NCBI RefSeq assembly: GCF_900113415.1
Contig: NZ_FOPH01000010.1
Span: forward strand, 61,526-125,525
Direction: 5' to 3'
Length of the DNA: 64,000 nucleotides
Source: Oribacterium sp. WCC10
GTDB lineage: Bacteria; Bacillota; Clostridia; Lachnospirales; Lachnospiraceae
Shown: positions 43,361 through 51,628 of the stretch, in pieces
How the letters are laid out: every line of letters starts with the position of its first letter
Position numbering within the stretch: the first letter of the stretch is position 1
Notes under the pieces: generated by a model
What the model was told of the DNA's origin: nothing
The model's database searches: none
What the model saw: the letters and a program-made list of their open reading frames with translations, nothing else
Program-made: the position numbers and the translations under genes

Positions 43361-45031
43361 ATGACCCCGGGAAAATACTCAGAATCATTCAGAAAAAAAT
43401 ATCTTAAAATCAAAAAGATTTCCCGCTCAGATCCCAATAAATGCATACAGTTGATTTCTGAAATCGTGAGAGAAGCAAACCAGAATAATGAATACGATGT
43501 TCTGGGACAGTTATATTACTCTCTTGGATATGCCTACTTTATCCTGTCTGATACAGACAACACCATCAGATGTTTCAATACCGCGAAGAATTTTCTCATC
43601 CACTGCAAGGACTATGATCTCGCTTGTCACGCCATCTCCATGCTCGGTGTTTCCTACATGAATCAGGGCAATACCGCGAATGCTCTTTCGGCTTACTCTG
43701 AGGAGCTTGAGATAGCTGAGCGTCTTAATCTTCCTCTTTCCATCTATAAAAGCTACATGCACTTTGCCCAATGTCTGTACTTTAAGAATCTTTATTCAGA
43801 GTCCTTAAAGTATTCGCTCATGGCTGATGAGATAGTTCAGAAGTATCCGGAGTTTGTAAACCAGACTGATTCCATGCCTATACACTATGCAACGCTTATC
43901 ATGACGCTGACATGCCTGAAGGAATATGAAAAGGCTCAGAACTATCTGGCTCCCTTCGAAAAAGCACTTGGTCTTAAGCCAAACTTTAAGCATTCGCCAT
44001 ACGAGTATGTTCCAAAGTTTTTTCTGAAGTACTGGACCAATGCACCTGATGCATATACTGCCGAGCGAATTGCCGTTGAGAATTGCATCTCTGTTGCTGA
44101 TCACGCAGGAGAGTACCTTATGATCATCAACGATTTCCTGAACCGGCTTTCCGAAATAAAGCATTATGACAACATGCTTAAGGTTGCGGATATGTTTGAA
44201 GGAACCCTGAAGGACACCCGGTATTACTGGCATCTTACGGACATCTGCAGAAAAAGGATCAACTACTACGAAGAGAATGGCGATACGGAAAAGCTTCTGC
44301 CCGAACTCAAACGCTACTGGAAACTGCAGAGTTTCGCAGAGGCAGCCAGCGGAAAAATGCTTCTTTCATATTTTGACTCGATGAATCAGATTGCAAAAAT
44401 CAGTAAGGAAAAGAAGTACCTTGAGCTGGAAGTCAGAATGGATACCCTGACAGAGATTCCCAACCGTCGTGTCATGGAAGAGAAGCTCACCAAATATTTT
44501 GAATCTTCCTATAACCTTAAACCTCTTGGGGTTGAAATGCTTGATTTTGACCGCTTCAAAGATATCAACGATACCTATGGACATCAGACCGGAGACATGG
44601 TTTTGAAAACTCTTGGTAAGGCTTTGAAAGAACTGATCATCACTCATGCGCAAAGAAAGGCCGATCGGTTTGCTGCCAAAAATGCAACTGCCGGCACCAA
44701 AGAATCCTCCGGCAAAAAACCGCAGCTCCTTGAAGATTCAGAGATCATTATCTCACGATTCGGCGGCGATGAATTCTTCATACTTTACTATGGCATGCAT
44801 CCGAAGGAGATGAAGAGTTACACTGAAACGATAAAAACCCTGTTGGAAAAGCATATAGCCGGGTCTGCTCTTTCACTTGAGATTCCCATAACCATTTCTC
44901 AGGGGCTGTATATCAAGACACCCTCAGGTTCCGACAGAGAATGGGATTTCTTCCAGGGCGCAGACAAAGCTCTGTATGAAGCAAAGAAGAATCGACATGG
45001 CTGCATAAAGATAGCAGAGGTGAAATCTTAG
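43361..45031 (+). CDS. TPR-domain diguanylate cyclase (GGDEF)
   Basis: 556 residues, no membrane helix. The N-terminal ~340 residues form TPR-like helical repeats ('GQLYYSLGYAYFILSDTDNT', 'AISMLGVSYMNQGNTANALS', 'YMHFAQCLYFKNLYSESLKY'), a protein- or peptide-sensing module. The C-terminal GGDEF domain starts 'LTEIPNRRVMEEKL' and has the catalytic GGDEF at 468-472 (SRFGGDEFFILYYG). A ~35-residue Lys/Ala/Ser-rich insert precedes it, and no RxxD inhibitory site is visible five residues upstream. It should make c-di-GMP from GTP. The SD is GAAGGTG; the leader carries repeat F. Confidence 0.9.
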   Translation: MTPGKYSESFRKKYLKIKKISRSDPNKCIQLISEIVREANQNNEYDVLGQLYYSLGYAYFILSDTDNTIRCFNTAKNFLIHCKDYDLACHAISMLGVSYMNQGNTANALSAYSEELEIAERLNLPLSIYKSYMHFAQCLYFKNLYSESLKYSLMADEIVQKYPEFVNQTDSMPIHYATLIMTLTCLKEYEKAQNYLAPFEKALGLKPNFKHSPYEYVPKFFLKYWTNAPDAYTAERIAVENCISVADHAGEYLMIINDFLNRLSEIKHYDNMLKVADMFEGTLKDTRYYWHLTDICRKRINYYEENGDTEKLLPELKRYWKLQSFAEAASGKMLLSYFDSMNQIAKISKEKKYLELEVRMDTLTEIPNRRVMEEKLTKYFESSYNLKPLGVEMLDFDRFKDINDTYGHQTGDMVLKTLGKALKELIITHAQRKADRFAAKNATAGTKESSGKKPQLLEDSEIIISRFGGDEFFILYYGMHPKEMKSYTETIKTLLEKHIAGSALSLEIPITISQGLYIKTPSGSDREWDFFQGADKALYEAKKNRHGCIKIAEVKS

Positions 45032-45075
45032 CCGGAAAGTTTACATTGACATAAGATAAACTTAAATTTATAAAT

Positions 45076-45110
45076 GAACCGGGTACAGTTTTTATGCTGC
45101 ACCCGGTTCT
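45076..45110 (+). terminator. Terminator after the GGDEF gene
   Basis: GAACCGGGT-ACAG / CTGC-ACCCGGTTC stem, a T-containing loop, then TACACTG; the T tract is poor but the stem is strong. Confidence 0.6.
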
Positions 45111-45165
45111 ACACTGTTAACATTCATGCCGTAAGCGGCATCACCAGAGATATAGGGCATATAAC

Positions 45166-45240
45166 TGATGTGAGTTTCCAATGCATTTACCACTCATTTT
45201 CCATGCCATGCACATATACATATGCAGTTCTGCTGCTGAA
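45166..45240 (+). repeat. Intergenic repeat, copy J (before the HAD gene)
   Basis: TGATGTGAGTTTCCAATGCA, TTTACCACTCATTTTCCATG, then CATGCACATATACATATGCA as a diverged second hairpin, and TTCTGCTGCTGAAC. It ends 21 bases before the start codon. Confidence 0.6.
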
Positions 45241-45260
45241 CAATATACATGAGGACACCA

Positions 45261-46106
45261 ATGAAAGCATTATTTTTTGACGTAGACGGCACACTCCTTG
45301 ACGAAAAAACACATATCATTCCGGAAAGTGCACTTTCCGCCATCAAACGCACCAGAGAACTCGGCAATAAGGTCTTTATCAATTCCGGACGCACCTCCGG
45401 AATGCTGAAAAAGATCATGTCACTAGTCGAAGTTGACGGATTCCTTTGCGGCTGCGGGACAGAGCTTATATATAATGGTTCTCCGGTTTACTATTACAGG
45501 ATATCTAAGGAACAGACAGATCTCATAAAAGAGATTTCTGACAGATACGGAATGCTTGTCTACCTCGAAGGCCGGAACGGATGGCACTGTAATCCTTCGG
45601 AAAAGCTTCTCGCGGATCATCCTCAGTTCAAAGCCTATCTTGACTATATGTCAGGATTTATCGTTTCCGAAGGAGGTCTTGACACCGCGCCTTTCGACAG
45701 TGATTTTGAGATTTCCAAGTTCTGCGTTCACACTGATGACGGAGAGGGCAACGGAAAAGGCCCGGAGTTTGCGAGCCATCATCCATCTGATATGGAGGGA
45801 TTTCGGGAGCATTTTTCCGGAATGTATCATATCATTGACCGCGGTTCAGGATTTTATGAGATGTTCCCGAAAGGACACGGCAAGGGTAATGCTGTAGACC
45901 GTATGCTTCAGTACCTGGGACTCACACCCGATGACGCCTACGGTTTTGGCGACAGCACCAACGATATCGAGATGTTCAGCACCTGCAAAAACAATATCGC
46001 CATGGGAAAGCACGCCAAGGAGCTGGAACGCTTTGATCCTTTCATCACCAAAAACGTGGAAGACGACGGTATCGCATACGCCATGAAGGAGCTTGGATTA
46101 ATCTGA
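45261..46106 (+). CDS. HAD-superfamily Cof-type phosphatase
   Basis: 281 residues from ATG 45261; GAGGA at 45250 gives correct spacing, so the ATG at 45249 is part of the SD. Motif I DVDGTLL (nucleophile Asp), motif II in VFINSGRTSG, a Cof-type C2 cap, motif III Lys region and motif IV GDSTNDIEM, as in IIB-type HADs that hydrolyse sugar phosphates or flavin-type phosphates. The substrate is unknown. Repeat copy J lies just upstream. A related gene is at 48254 on the other strand. Confidence 0.9.
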   Translation: MKALFFDVDGTLLDEKTHIIPESALSAIKRTRELGNKVFINSGRTSGMLKKIMSLVEVDGFLCGCGTELIYNGSPVYYYRISKEQTDLIKEISDRYGMLVYLEGRNGWHCNPSEKLLADHPQFKAYLDYMSGFIVSEGGLDTAPFDSDFEISKFCVHTDDGEGNGKGPEFASHHPSDMEGFREHFSGMYHIIDRGSGFYEMFPKGHGKGNAVDRMLQYLGLTPDDAYGFGDSTNDIEMFSTCKNNIAMGKHAKELERFDPFITKNVEDDGIAYAMKELGLI

Positions 46107-46250
46107 GGAAACACTGATTATATCAAGTTATACAGCTGGAGTATTGATTCTACGCTCCGGCTAAAAACGCGTGCTTCGCTATACGGTTACCACTCAGAAG
46201 CATATATTTCCTGAAGCTTTCATTAAGTTAATGCAAGCTTTGGGCTTTTT

Positions 46251-46259
46251 TGCTATAAT
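46251..46259 (+). promoter_or_regulatory. Extended -10 promoter before the 46281 gene
   Basis: TGCTATAAT, a perfect -10 with TGn extension, 22 bases before the ATG; the -35 region is weak. An AAGCTT..AAGCTT inverted repeat lies just upstream. Confidence 0.55.
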
Positions 46260-46280
46260 AGGGACTTATGTGAGGTTAGG

Positions 46281-46556
46281 ATGACCAGAGATTTTTATGA
46301 CAGAAAGAAGCGGGAGTTGGAAACTCTGCGCCGTGAAGCCGGAAAACTGCATCTTGAGTATATCCGTTTAGGACGAACGGAAGGCAGAAAAGCGCAGCGT
46401 GACTGGTGGATAACCAAAGGCAACCTTCGGAAATATGTAAATCTTATTCACACAGTACAAATGCTGGATGAGATGCTTGCACCTTACGAGATATGCAACG
46501 ACATCCGCAAAATAAATCTACAGGAGCATATGAAATGGCATTATTTGACTTTTTAG
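46281..46556 (+). CDS. Small charged helical protein, unrecognised
   Basis: 91 residues, predicted all-helical and rich in Arg/Lys/Glu (RKKRELETLRREAGKLHLEY, RTEGRKAQRDWW). No membrane helix, signal or known domain. GTGAGG precedes the ATG, and a strong extended -10 lies 22 bases upstream, so the gene is probably the first of the pair with the SseB-like gene, whose start it overlaps by 22 bases (frames differ). The overlap suggests translational coupling. Confidence 0.6.
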   Translation: MTRDFYDRKKRELETLRREAGKLHLEYIRLGRTEGRKAQRDWWITKGNLRKYVNLIHTVQMLDEMLAPYEICNDIRKINLQEHMKWHYLTF

Positions 46557-48073
46557 GTGGAAACAAGAAAAAAGCTGAAGCTGAGCAGCAGAAGATAGAG
46601 GAACAGAAGCAGGAGCAGCATGATCTTCAGGTAAAACGACAGGAAGAAGAGCACAAGGATCTCCAGTGGCCCGGTATCATGCCTATCAACCTTTTCGTTC
46701 GTAAGCCTGAGGAGAAGCCTCATCTTACTGTTGTTAACGGAAGCGCCGGCAAGGATGAGTCTGAGACAGAGGCTGCTGCACCGGAGACAGTGAAGCCCGC
46801 TGAAACAAGCGGATCTGAGGCTGAAGCGAAGGAAGCTGAGGCAGAAGCATTAAAGTTTGCATCACAGATCGAAGATCCTCTTTCAGCTGAGCGCAAGGCT
46901 GAAGTTGGAAGGATCATATTCGAGCCGGAGATCAAGCCTGATATGCTTAAGGATTTAAGCCTTCAGGAAGTTCTTTTCCTTGAGGTGGCACTTGTAACAG
47001 CCAATCGCCAGAAGGCCCTTGATAACTACGAGCAGAATCACCAGAAGATACGTAATCAGTTCCTCAATCTCGTTCGTGCGGCTGAGAAGCTTTACGTTAT
47101 CTATGATGCGAGAACAGGATATCCTCTTCTCGACGGCGGATATGCACAGATGTATCTCGACGAGGAGCATGCAAACATTGCAGCCAGACTCTATGATGAG
47201 CAGCTCCGCAGAACCCGTGTCATCGAGGTTCCGGGCATGTCGGTCAATGCAGAAAGACCTGATGGAAAGATTCAGCTCAAGATCTTTGACTTCATGTTCT
47301 TCCTTGGTCTTGAGAATGTTATAGTTGATAACGGATGGTACAAGGGTTTCCTCAGAAGAAGCGAGATTTCAGCTCCGTTCTATATCAATGAGGATCCTGA
47401 GAAGATTCCTCCATACAACCCTGCACTCAGCTTTGCACTTATTGATTATGTCGGTGAGATCAAGTGGCCTGTAAACTATGGCAAGCGTCAGGAGATTCTT
47501 CAGGGCAAGTTCAACCGCATTATGCAGCTTGTTCCCAAGTCAACATTCATAGTACCTCTCCGTACAGAAGAAGAGGGCAAGCAGGCAGAAAGCAATGAAA
47601 CAACCAATGATGCACCTGCCAATCCATCTGACGTACCTGCAAATACCAATGCAGCCAATGAAAAAACAGAGGATGCTGACACAGCAACAGCGGACGCTCA
47701 GAAGAACAACCACCGCGTTCAGCTTCCTGTTATAAATATTAACGGCAAGAATATGCTTCCTGTTTTCACTGATATCTTTGAGTTCTCAAAGAATTTCGGC
47801 GAGACAAACTTCAGACCTATCCGCGCTGATTTCAAGGCAGTTAACAGATTCATGCCTAACTACAGCGGCATCGTTATCAACCCTCAGGGTCAGGGCATGG
47901 TTATCGAGCGTCGACAGGCACCGGCCGCTCCTCAGGGTCAGGCACCTCAGGCACCTCAGGTTCCTAAGGCACAGACTCCTGCTGCACCTCAGCCACAGGC
48001 TCCGGAGAAAACACCTGCAGAAGCATCTGATTCCAATGTAATCAGCCTTAACGAAAGAAGAAATAACAAATAA
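46535..48073 (+). CDS. SseB-domain protein with charged N-terminal region
   Basis: 512 residues from ATG 46535 (AGGAG eight bases upstream). The first ~140 residues are Glu/Lys/Gln/Ala-rich and likely coiled or disordered (KKAEAEQQKIEEQKQEQHDL). A globular part at about 150-340 includes 'LVRAAEKLYVIYDARTGYPL'; after a second low-complexity linker comes an SseB-like domain (QLPVININGKNMLPVFTD ... SGIVINPQGQGMVIE). The C terminus is a Pro/Ala/Gln repeat (APQAPQVPKAQTPA). SseB domains occur in secretion-linked and unknown Firmicutes proteins. No signal peptide, so it is cytoplasmic. Confidence 0.7.
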   Translation: MALFDFLGGNKKKAEAEQQKIEEQKQEQHDLQVKRQEEEHKDLQWPGIMPINLFVRKPEEKPHLTVVNGSAGKDESETEAAAPETVKPAETSGSEAEAKEAEAEALKFASQIEDPLSAERKAEVGRIIFEPEIKPDMLKDLSLQEVLFLEVALVTANRQKALDNYEQNHQKIRNQFLNLVRAAEKLYVIYDARTGYPLLDGGYAQMYLDEEHANIAARLYDEQLRRTRVIEVPGMSVNAERPDGKIQLKIFDFMFFLGLENVIVDNGWYKGFLRRSEISAPFYINEDPEKIPPYNPALSFALIDYVGEIKWPVNYGKRQEILQGKFNRIMQLVPKSTFIVPLRTEEEGKQAESNETTNDAPANPSDVPANTNAANEKTEDADTATADAQKNNHRVQLPVININGKNMLPVFTDIFEFSKNFGETNFRPIRADFKAVNRFMPNYSGIVINPQGQGMVIERRQAPAAPQGQAPQAPQVPKAQTPAAPQPQAPEKTPAEASDSNVISLNERRNNK

Positions 48074-48107
48074 ACGGTATTTACCGGTATATAAAAATGT
48101 ATTACAA

Positions 48108-48153
48108 AAATAACCTGCAGCAAGGGATGTACTTCCTTACTGCAGGTTATTTT
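48108..48153 (+). terminator. Terminator after the SseB-like gene
   Basis: AAATAACCTGCAG / CTGCAGGTTATTT stem with a 19-base loop, followed by TGTTC. Confidence 0.7.
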
Positions 48154-48253
48154 GTTCTTGTCTAAGTAACCTTGAAACACCGTAAATTAATCAGTCAGGG
48201 TGATTGTAAGATGCTGTATTAGTGATTAACAGTTGGCAACAACTTATTTACAA

Positions 48254-49066
48254 TCACATCAGTATAAATTTATCTATCACTTCCGCAACGCCATCATTGT
48301 CATTGGTGTCGGTAATGTAATCAGCACGAGATCTCAGAGCATCCTGAGCATTTTCCATGGCTACACCAAGACCCGCAAAATCGATCATTGTGATATCATT
48401 AAATCCGTCACCGCAAGCTATGAGCTCTTCGCGGTCAAGTCCCAACTTATCGAGCAGTTTGCTGAGAGAGGCTGCTTTTTCAATCCCGAGAGGACAGATT
48501 TCAAGGAAATAGGTTTCCGAAAAGAAAACATTGATCTTTGATCCATACTTTTCCTTCAACTGCTTTTCAATTTCACGAAGATGACTGTGTTCGCCCACAC
48601 AAAGGAACTTGCACACCGGACCGTCAAGAGAAGAGCAGAGATCAGTTACCTTCTGAAGCGGCACCTTATTGATCTTGGCCTCGAGTATGGCATAGGGATT
48701 TGTATCATCCAGTGCCACAGCTCCCTTGCTGTTATATGTCACTATAGTCACATCATCATACATGGAGCCGTATTTCACGATATCTTCATAGTATTCTTCA
48801 GGTAATGTTGTCTGCATGATCGTCTCACCTGTCCGCCCGTCAACGATATGAGAACCGTTGTAGGCAAGTATGTAACCTCCGATTTCTTTGAGATCAACCA
48901 TCTCTGCCACCGGCAGTATGCCCACCAAAGGTCTTCCTGAGGCAAGCGCTATCTTAACACCTTTTTCAGCCGCCTTTTTCAATGCTTCCTTATTTCTCTC
49001 TGAAACCTCTTTTTTGGAATTTGTAAGTGTACCGTCAAGGTCCAGGGCTATCATCTTATATTTCAT
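48254..49066 (-). CDS. HAD-superfamily Cof-type phosphatase
   Basis: 270 residues. Motif I ALDLDGTLTNSKKE, motif II IALASGRPL, the Cof cap domain, Lys of motif III (IEKAASLSKLLDKLG) and motif IV GDGFNDITMIDFAGLGVAM, ending 'TDTNDNDGVAEVID'. It belongs to the YkrA/YidA-like group that dephosphorylates sugar phosphates. On its strand AAGGAGA lies before the ATG. It is convergent with the SseB-like gene. It is distinct from the HAD at 45261 (different cap and ending). Confidence 0.93.
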   Translation of the reverse strand: MKYKMIALDLDGTLTNSKKEVSERNKEALKKAAEKGVKIALASGRPLVGILPVAEMVDLKEIGGYILAYNGSHIVDGRTGETIMQTTLPEEYYEDIVKYGSMYDDVTIVTYNSKGAVALDDTNPYAILEAKINKVPLQKVTDLCSSLDGPVCKFLCVGEHSHLREIEKQLKEKYGSKINVFFSETYFLEICPLGIEKAASLSKLLDKLGLDREELIACGDGFNDITMIDFAGLGVAMENAQDALRSRADYITDTNDNDGVAEVIDKFILM

Positions 49067-49119
49067 AAAGTCTCCTTAAAAACGTTTTTCTAAATCATTC
49101 TTTTTATCTCATACAGATT

Positions 49120-49286
49120 TTAATCACTACCATTCAATCCTGTCACTGTGCATGTCGCTTTCTTTGAGTACTTTAATTCCGGCTCCGACACACATATAAC
49201 ATATTTACGGTAAAAATAATTTTCATCCATGACATCATAGCACAGTTCATGCATAAACTCATGTGGCACCGTTGCATAAAATATCT
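49120..49286 (-). pseudogene. Unidentified C-terminal coding relic
   Basis: The reverse strand reads 'ATVPHEFMHELCYDVMDENY', then 'FYRKYVICVSEPELKYSKK' and 'CTVTGLNGSD'-stop without a start codon or SD. The composition looks coding, but no family is recognised. It stops at the palindromic repeat at 49289, which may have cut the gene. Confidence 0.35.
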
Positions 49287-49288
49287 AA

Positions 49289-49331
49289 GGAAACACTGAT
49301 TATGTCAGTGTTTGGCAAATACTTTTGACCC
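49289..49331. repeat. Palindromic repeat joined to an inverted core of the two-hairpin repeat
   Basis: GGAAACACTGA/TCAGTGTTT (49289-49313) is followed immediately by GGCAAATACTTTTGACCC, the reverse complement of the GTCAAAAGTATTTGCC core of the first family. Confidence 0.6.
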
Positions 49332-49353
49332 GTTCCTGCGAAAATGCTACAAT
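49325..49353 (+). promoter_or_regulatory. Promoter of the sigma factor gene
   Basis: TTGACC (49325-49330), 17-base spacer, TACAAT (49348-49353) with TG at -15. The -35 box lies inside the inverted repeat core. The leader of about 150 bases contains inverted copy G. Confidence 0.65.
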
Positions 49354-49400
49354 AGATAGACTTATCTGATGACAAGGGTCAAAAGTGCCGAATCACGTGC

Positions 49401-49484
49401 TTGCACGTTGATTTGAGCGCTTCAAAGGAATCTGTAAGGATTCCGGCTTTATGCGCACGAATGTGTGCGTGCTGCTCATCATCT
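49401..49484 (-). repeat. Intergenic repeat, inverted copy G (before the sigma factor gene)
   Basis: The reverse strand reads GCACGCACACATTCGTGCGC, then GGAATCCTTACAGATTCCTT and TGAAGCGCTCAAAT, matching the middle part of long copies E and F. It ends 27 bases before the sigma gene start and is the only clear inverted copy. Confidence 0.75.
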
Positions 49485-49510
49485 GAGGTTAAGAGTCTTG
49501 GAGGCGAATT

Positions 49511-50311
49511 TTGGACAAATCACCGGCAAACTATGAAACGCTTGAAAAAGAAAACAGAGCACTGGTGGAACTCATTCAGCACAGCACCGGAACTTCTGAT
49601 GCAGAAGCTGAACTCTGTGACAAAAACAAAGGGCTCATCATTCAGATCGTACGAAATTATGTTAATATATCGAACCACACACTTAGCGCTGAAGATCTGG
49701 AAAGCGTAGGAAAGATCGGCCTGATACGAGCTGCCAAGAATTACGATCCCGGATTCGGAGTGAAGTTCTCGACCTATGCTGTTTACTGGATTCGTGACAG
49801 TATCGTAAAGGAAATCTACAATGCAGGCTTCGGCATTCGTCTGTCCAACCATCAGCTTGAACGTATCTTTAAGGTGCAGTCCATTCTGAGAAAGTACGAT
49901 CTCGAGCATCTTGAGGGCACGGACATGATACACGCCATCATGAAGGATTCCGGCTTCTCCGAAGAGGAAGTACGCCGGTGCCTGAGTCTCAACAACATTG
50001 TTTTGGGAACCACTTCACTAAACAAGAAGATCAGCTCTGATGATGACGATTCCACAGAGCTTGGTGATATGGAGATATCGCCTGACAATGTCGAAGACAC
50101 TGTGCTGGAGCAGGAGCTTCATCAGGAGCTCTACCGGTCATTAAGTGTCCTAAGCGACGATGAACGCGACACTTTGGTTCTCCGTTACGGACTTTACGAC
50201 GGACAACAGCATACACTGAAAGAAATTGCCACACTTAACGAGGTTTCCATTGAAGCCATAAGACAAAGGGAAATCAGAGCTCTGAAGAAGCTTCGAAGAG
50301 AGCTGGATTAA
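49511..50311 (+). CDS. RNA polymerase sigma-70-family factor
   Basis: 266 residues from TTG 49511, fixed by GGAGG at 49500-49504. Region 2 (KNKGLIIQIVRNYVNIS ... ESVGKIGLIRAAKNYDP, FSTYAVYWIRDSIVKEI) binds core and the -10 element; a region 3 follows (about 110-150); region 4 (VLRYGLYDGQQHTLKEIATL, VSIEAIRQREIRALKKLRREL) reads the -35. Region 1.1 is absent. It resembles small primary-like (group 2) sigma factors of Clostridia rather than an ECF factor. The regulon is unknown. No anti-sigma gene adjoins; a CobW-like gene follows 12 bases later, probably co-transcribed. Confidence 0.9.
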   Translation: MDKSPANYETLEKENRALVELIQHSTGTSDAEAELCDKNKGLIIQIVRNYVNISNHTLSAEDLESVGKIGLIRAAKNYDPGFGVKFSTYAVYWIRDSIVKEIYNAGFGIRLSNHQLERIFKVQSILRKYDLEHLEGTDMIHAIMKDSGFSEEEVRRCLSLNNIVLGTTSLNKKISSDDDDSTELGDMEISPDNVEDTVLEQELHQELYRSLSVLSDDERDTLVLRYGLYDGQQHTLKEIATLNEVSIEAIRQREIRALKKLRRELD

Positions 50312-50323
50312 AAGAAAAATCTT

Positions 50324-51460
50324 ATGATCAAAATTGACCTTATAACCGGATTTTTAGGTTCCGGAAAAACCACTTTTATAAAGAAATATGCTGAGTACCT
50401 CATATCTCAGGGGGAACGAATCTGTATCCTGGAGAATGACTACGGCGCCATAAACATTGACATGGTACTGCTCAATGATCTTTTGGGACCTAACTGCGAA
50501 CTTGAGATGGTAGTGGGCGGAGACGGTGCCGCAGCTCATCAGAGAAGATTTCGCACCAAGCTCATCAGTATGGGGATGCTTGGCTACACCAGAGTCATTA
50601 TCGAGCCAAGCGGAATCTACGATATGGACGAGTTCTTCGATACACTGTGTGAAAGTCCTTTGGACAGATGGTATGAGATAGGCTCAATTATCACCATAGT
50701 TGATGCACACACAGACACAGGTCTTTCCAAGAAGGCGAGATATCTGCTTGCATCGGAAAGTGCCTGCGCCGGAAAGATAGTTCTTAGCAGGATAGACTCT
50801 ATGGAAAATGCATTTCATGCGAAAGATGACATTCGATCATTGACTGATAACAGCAGTGATTACAGGCATAGTCCGGATACCGCCCGGCATGATGCTATTT
50901 CAGCCACCATAGAGTATCTTAATTCGTCACTTGAGCTTTTCGGTTGTAAACGAAGCTTTTTATTGGAGAAGGACATCATCGCCAAAAGCTGGGACGAACT
51001 CACTGACCGGGATTTTCTGGCCATTAAAAGCGCAGGATATAAACACGCATCCATTGTGAAGCTTCCTTTAACCGATGGCGATGATTTTCAGTCACTTTTT
51101 TACATAAACTTCCGGACCACAGAAACGGATCTCCGGCAGCGGATATCTGAACTTCTGTCAGATACTTCCGCCGGAAACATTATCAGAATAAAGGGCTTTG
51201 TGGCTTTATCCGAATCCACGGGAGGTGTTTCTCTTGAATACACTCTCGACGAAACCGTCTCAGGCGTAAAAAGTCCCGGAGAGAACCGTAGTATTTCAGA
51301 CATCATGAAAACCGGTCATTTCATGGAAGTCAATGCCACAAAAGAAGGACTAAACATCAGATCAACCGAAAAACCGTCACAGGAAGTCCTTATAATCATC
51401 GGAGAAAAGCTCGATAAAAATATAATATCGGGTTATTTCCCCGGAGCCGTTACAGTATAG
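50324..51460 (+). CDS. CobW/COG0523-like GTPase lacking the CxCC motif
   Basis: 378 residues. G3E-family P-loop GTPase: Walker A 'DLITGFLGSGKTTFIKKYAE', 'ENDYGAINIDMVLLND', 'YTRVIIEPSGIYDMDEFFD' and SRID in place of NKxD. In metallochaperones of this family a CxCC metal site lies in the segment after the switch I region; here that segment is 'MVVGGDGAAAHQRR' with no cysteine. The C-terminal ~170 residues are poorly conserved. It may have lost metal binding or belong to a different subfamily. It starts 12 bases after the sigma gene. Confidence 0.8.
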   Translation: MIKIDLITGFLGSGKTTFIKKYAEYLISQGERICILENDYGAINIDMVLLNDLLGPNCELEMVVGGDGAAAHQRRFRTKLISMGMLGYTRVIIEPSGIYDMDEFFDTLCESPLDRWYEIGSIITIVDAHTDTGLSKKARYLLASESACAGKIVLSRIDSMENAFHAKDDIRSLTDNSSDYRHSPDTARHDAISATIEYLNSSLELFGCKRSFLLEKDIIAKSWDELTDRDFLAIKSAGYKHASIVKLPLTDGDDFQSLFYINFRTTETDLRQRISELLSDTSAGNIIRIKGFVALSESTGGVSLEYTLDETVSGVKSPGENRSISDIMKTGHFMEVNATKEGLNIRSTEKPSQEVLIIIGEKLDKNIISGYFPGAVTV

Positions 51461-51487
51461 GATAACGGATTCCCCGGAATATATGGT

Positions 51488-51530
51488 GCAGTGAGTTTCA
51501 AAAGCATTTGCCACTCACTGATGATGCACA
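51488..51530 (+). repeat. Intergenic repeat, copy H (before the HelD-like gene)
   Basis: GCAGTGAGTTTCAAAAGCAT, TTGCCACTCACTGATGATGC; second hairpin lost. It ends 99 bases before the start codon. Confidence 0.65.
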
Positions 51531-51628
51531 GTACCCAGGTACTGATTTGTTCTTCCATAGTACGTATATACGCATTTGACATCAAACAACAGTTACGATC
51601 AAAACATTTTTTAAGAAAGATTTTTATA

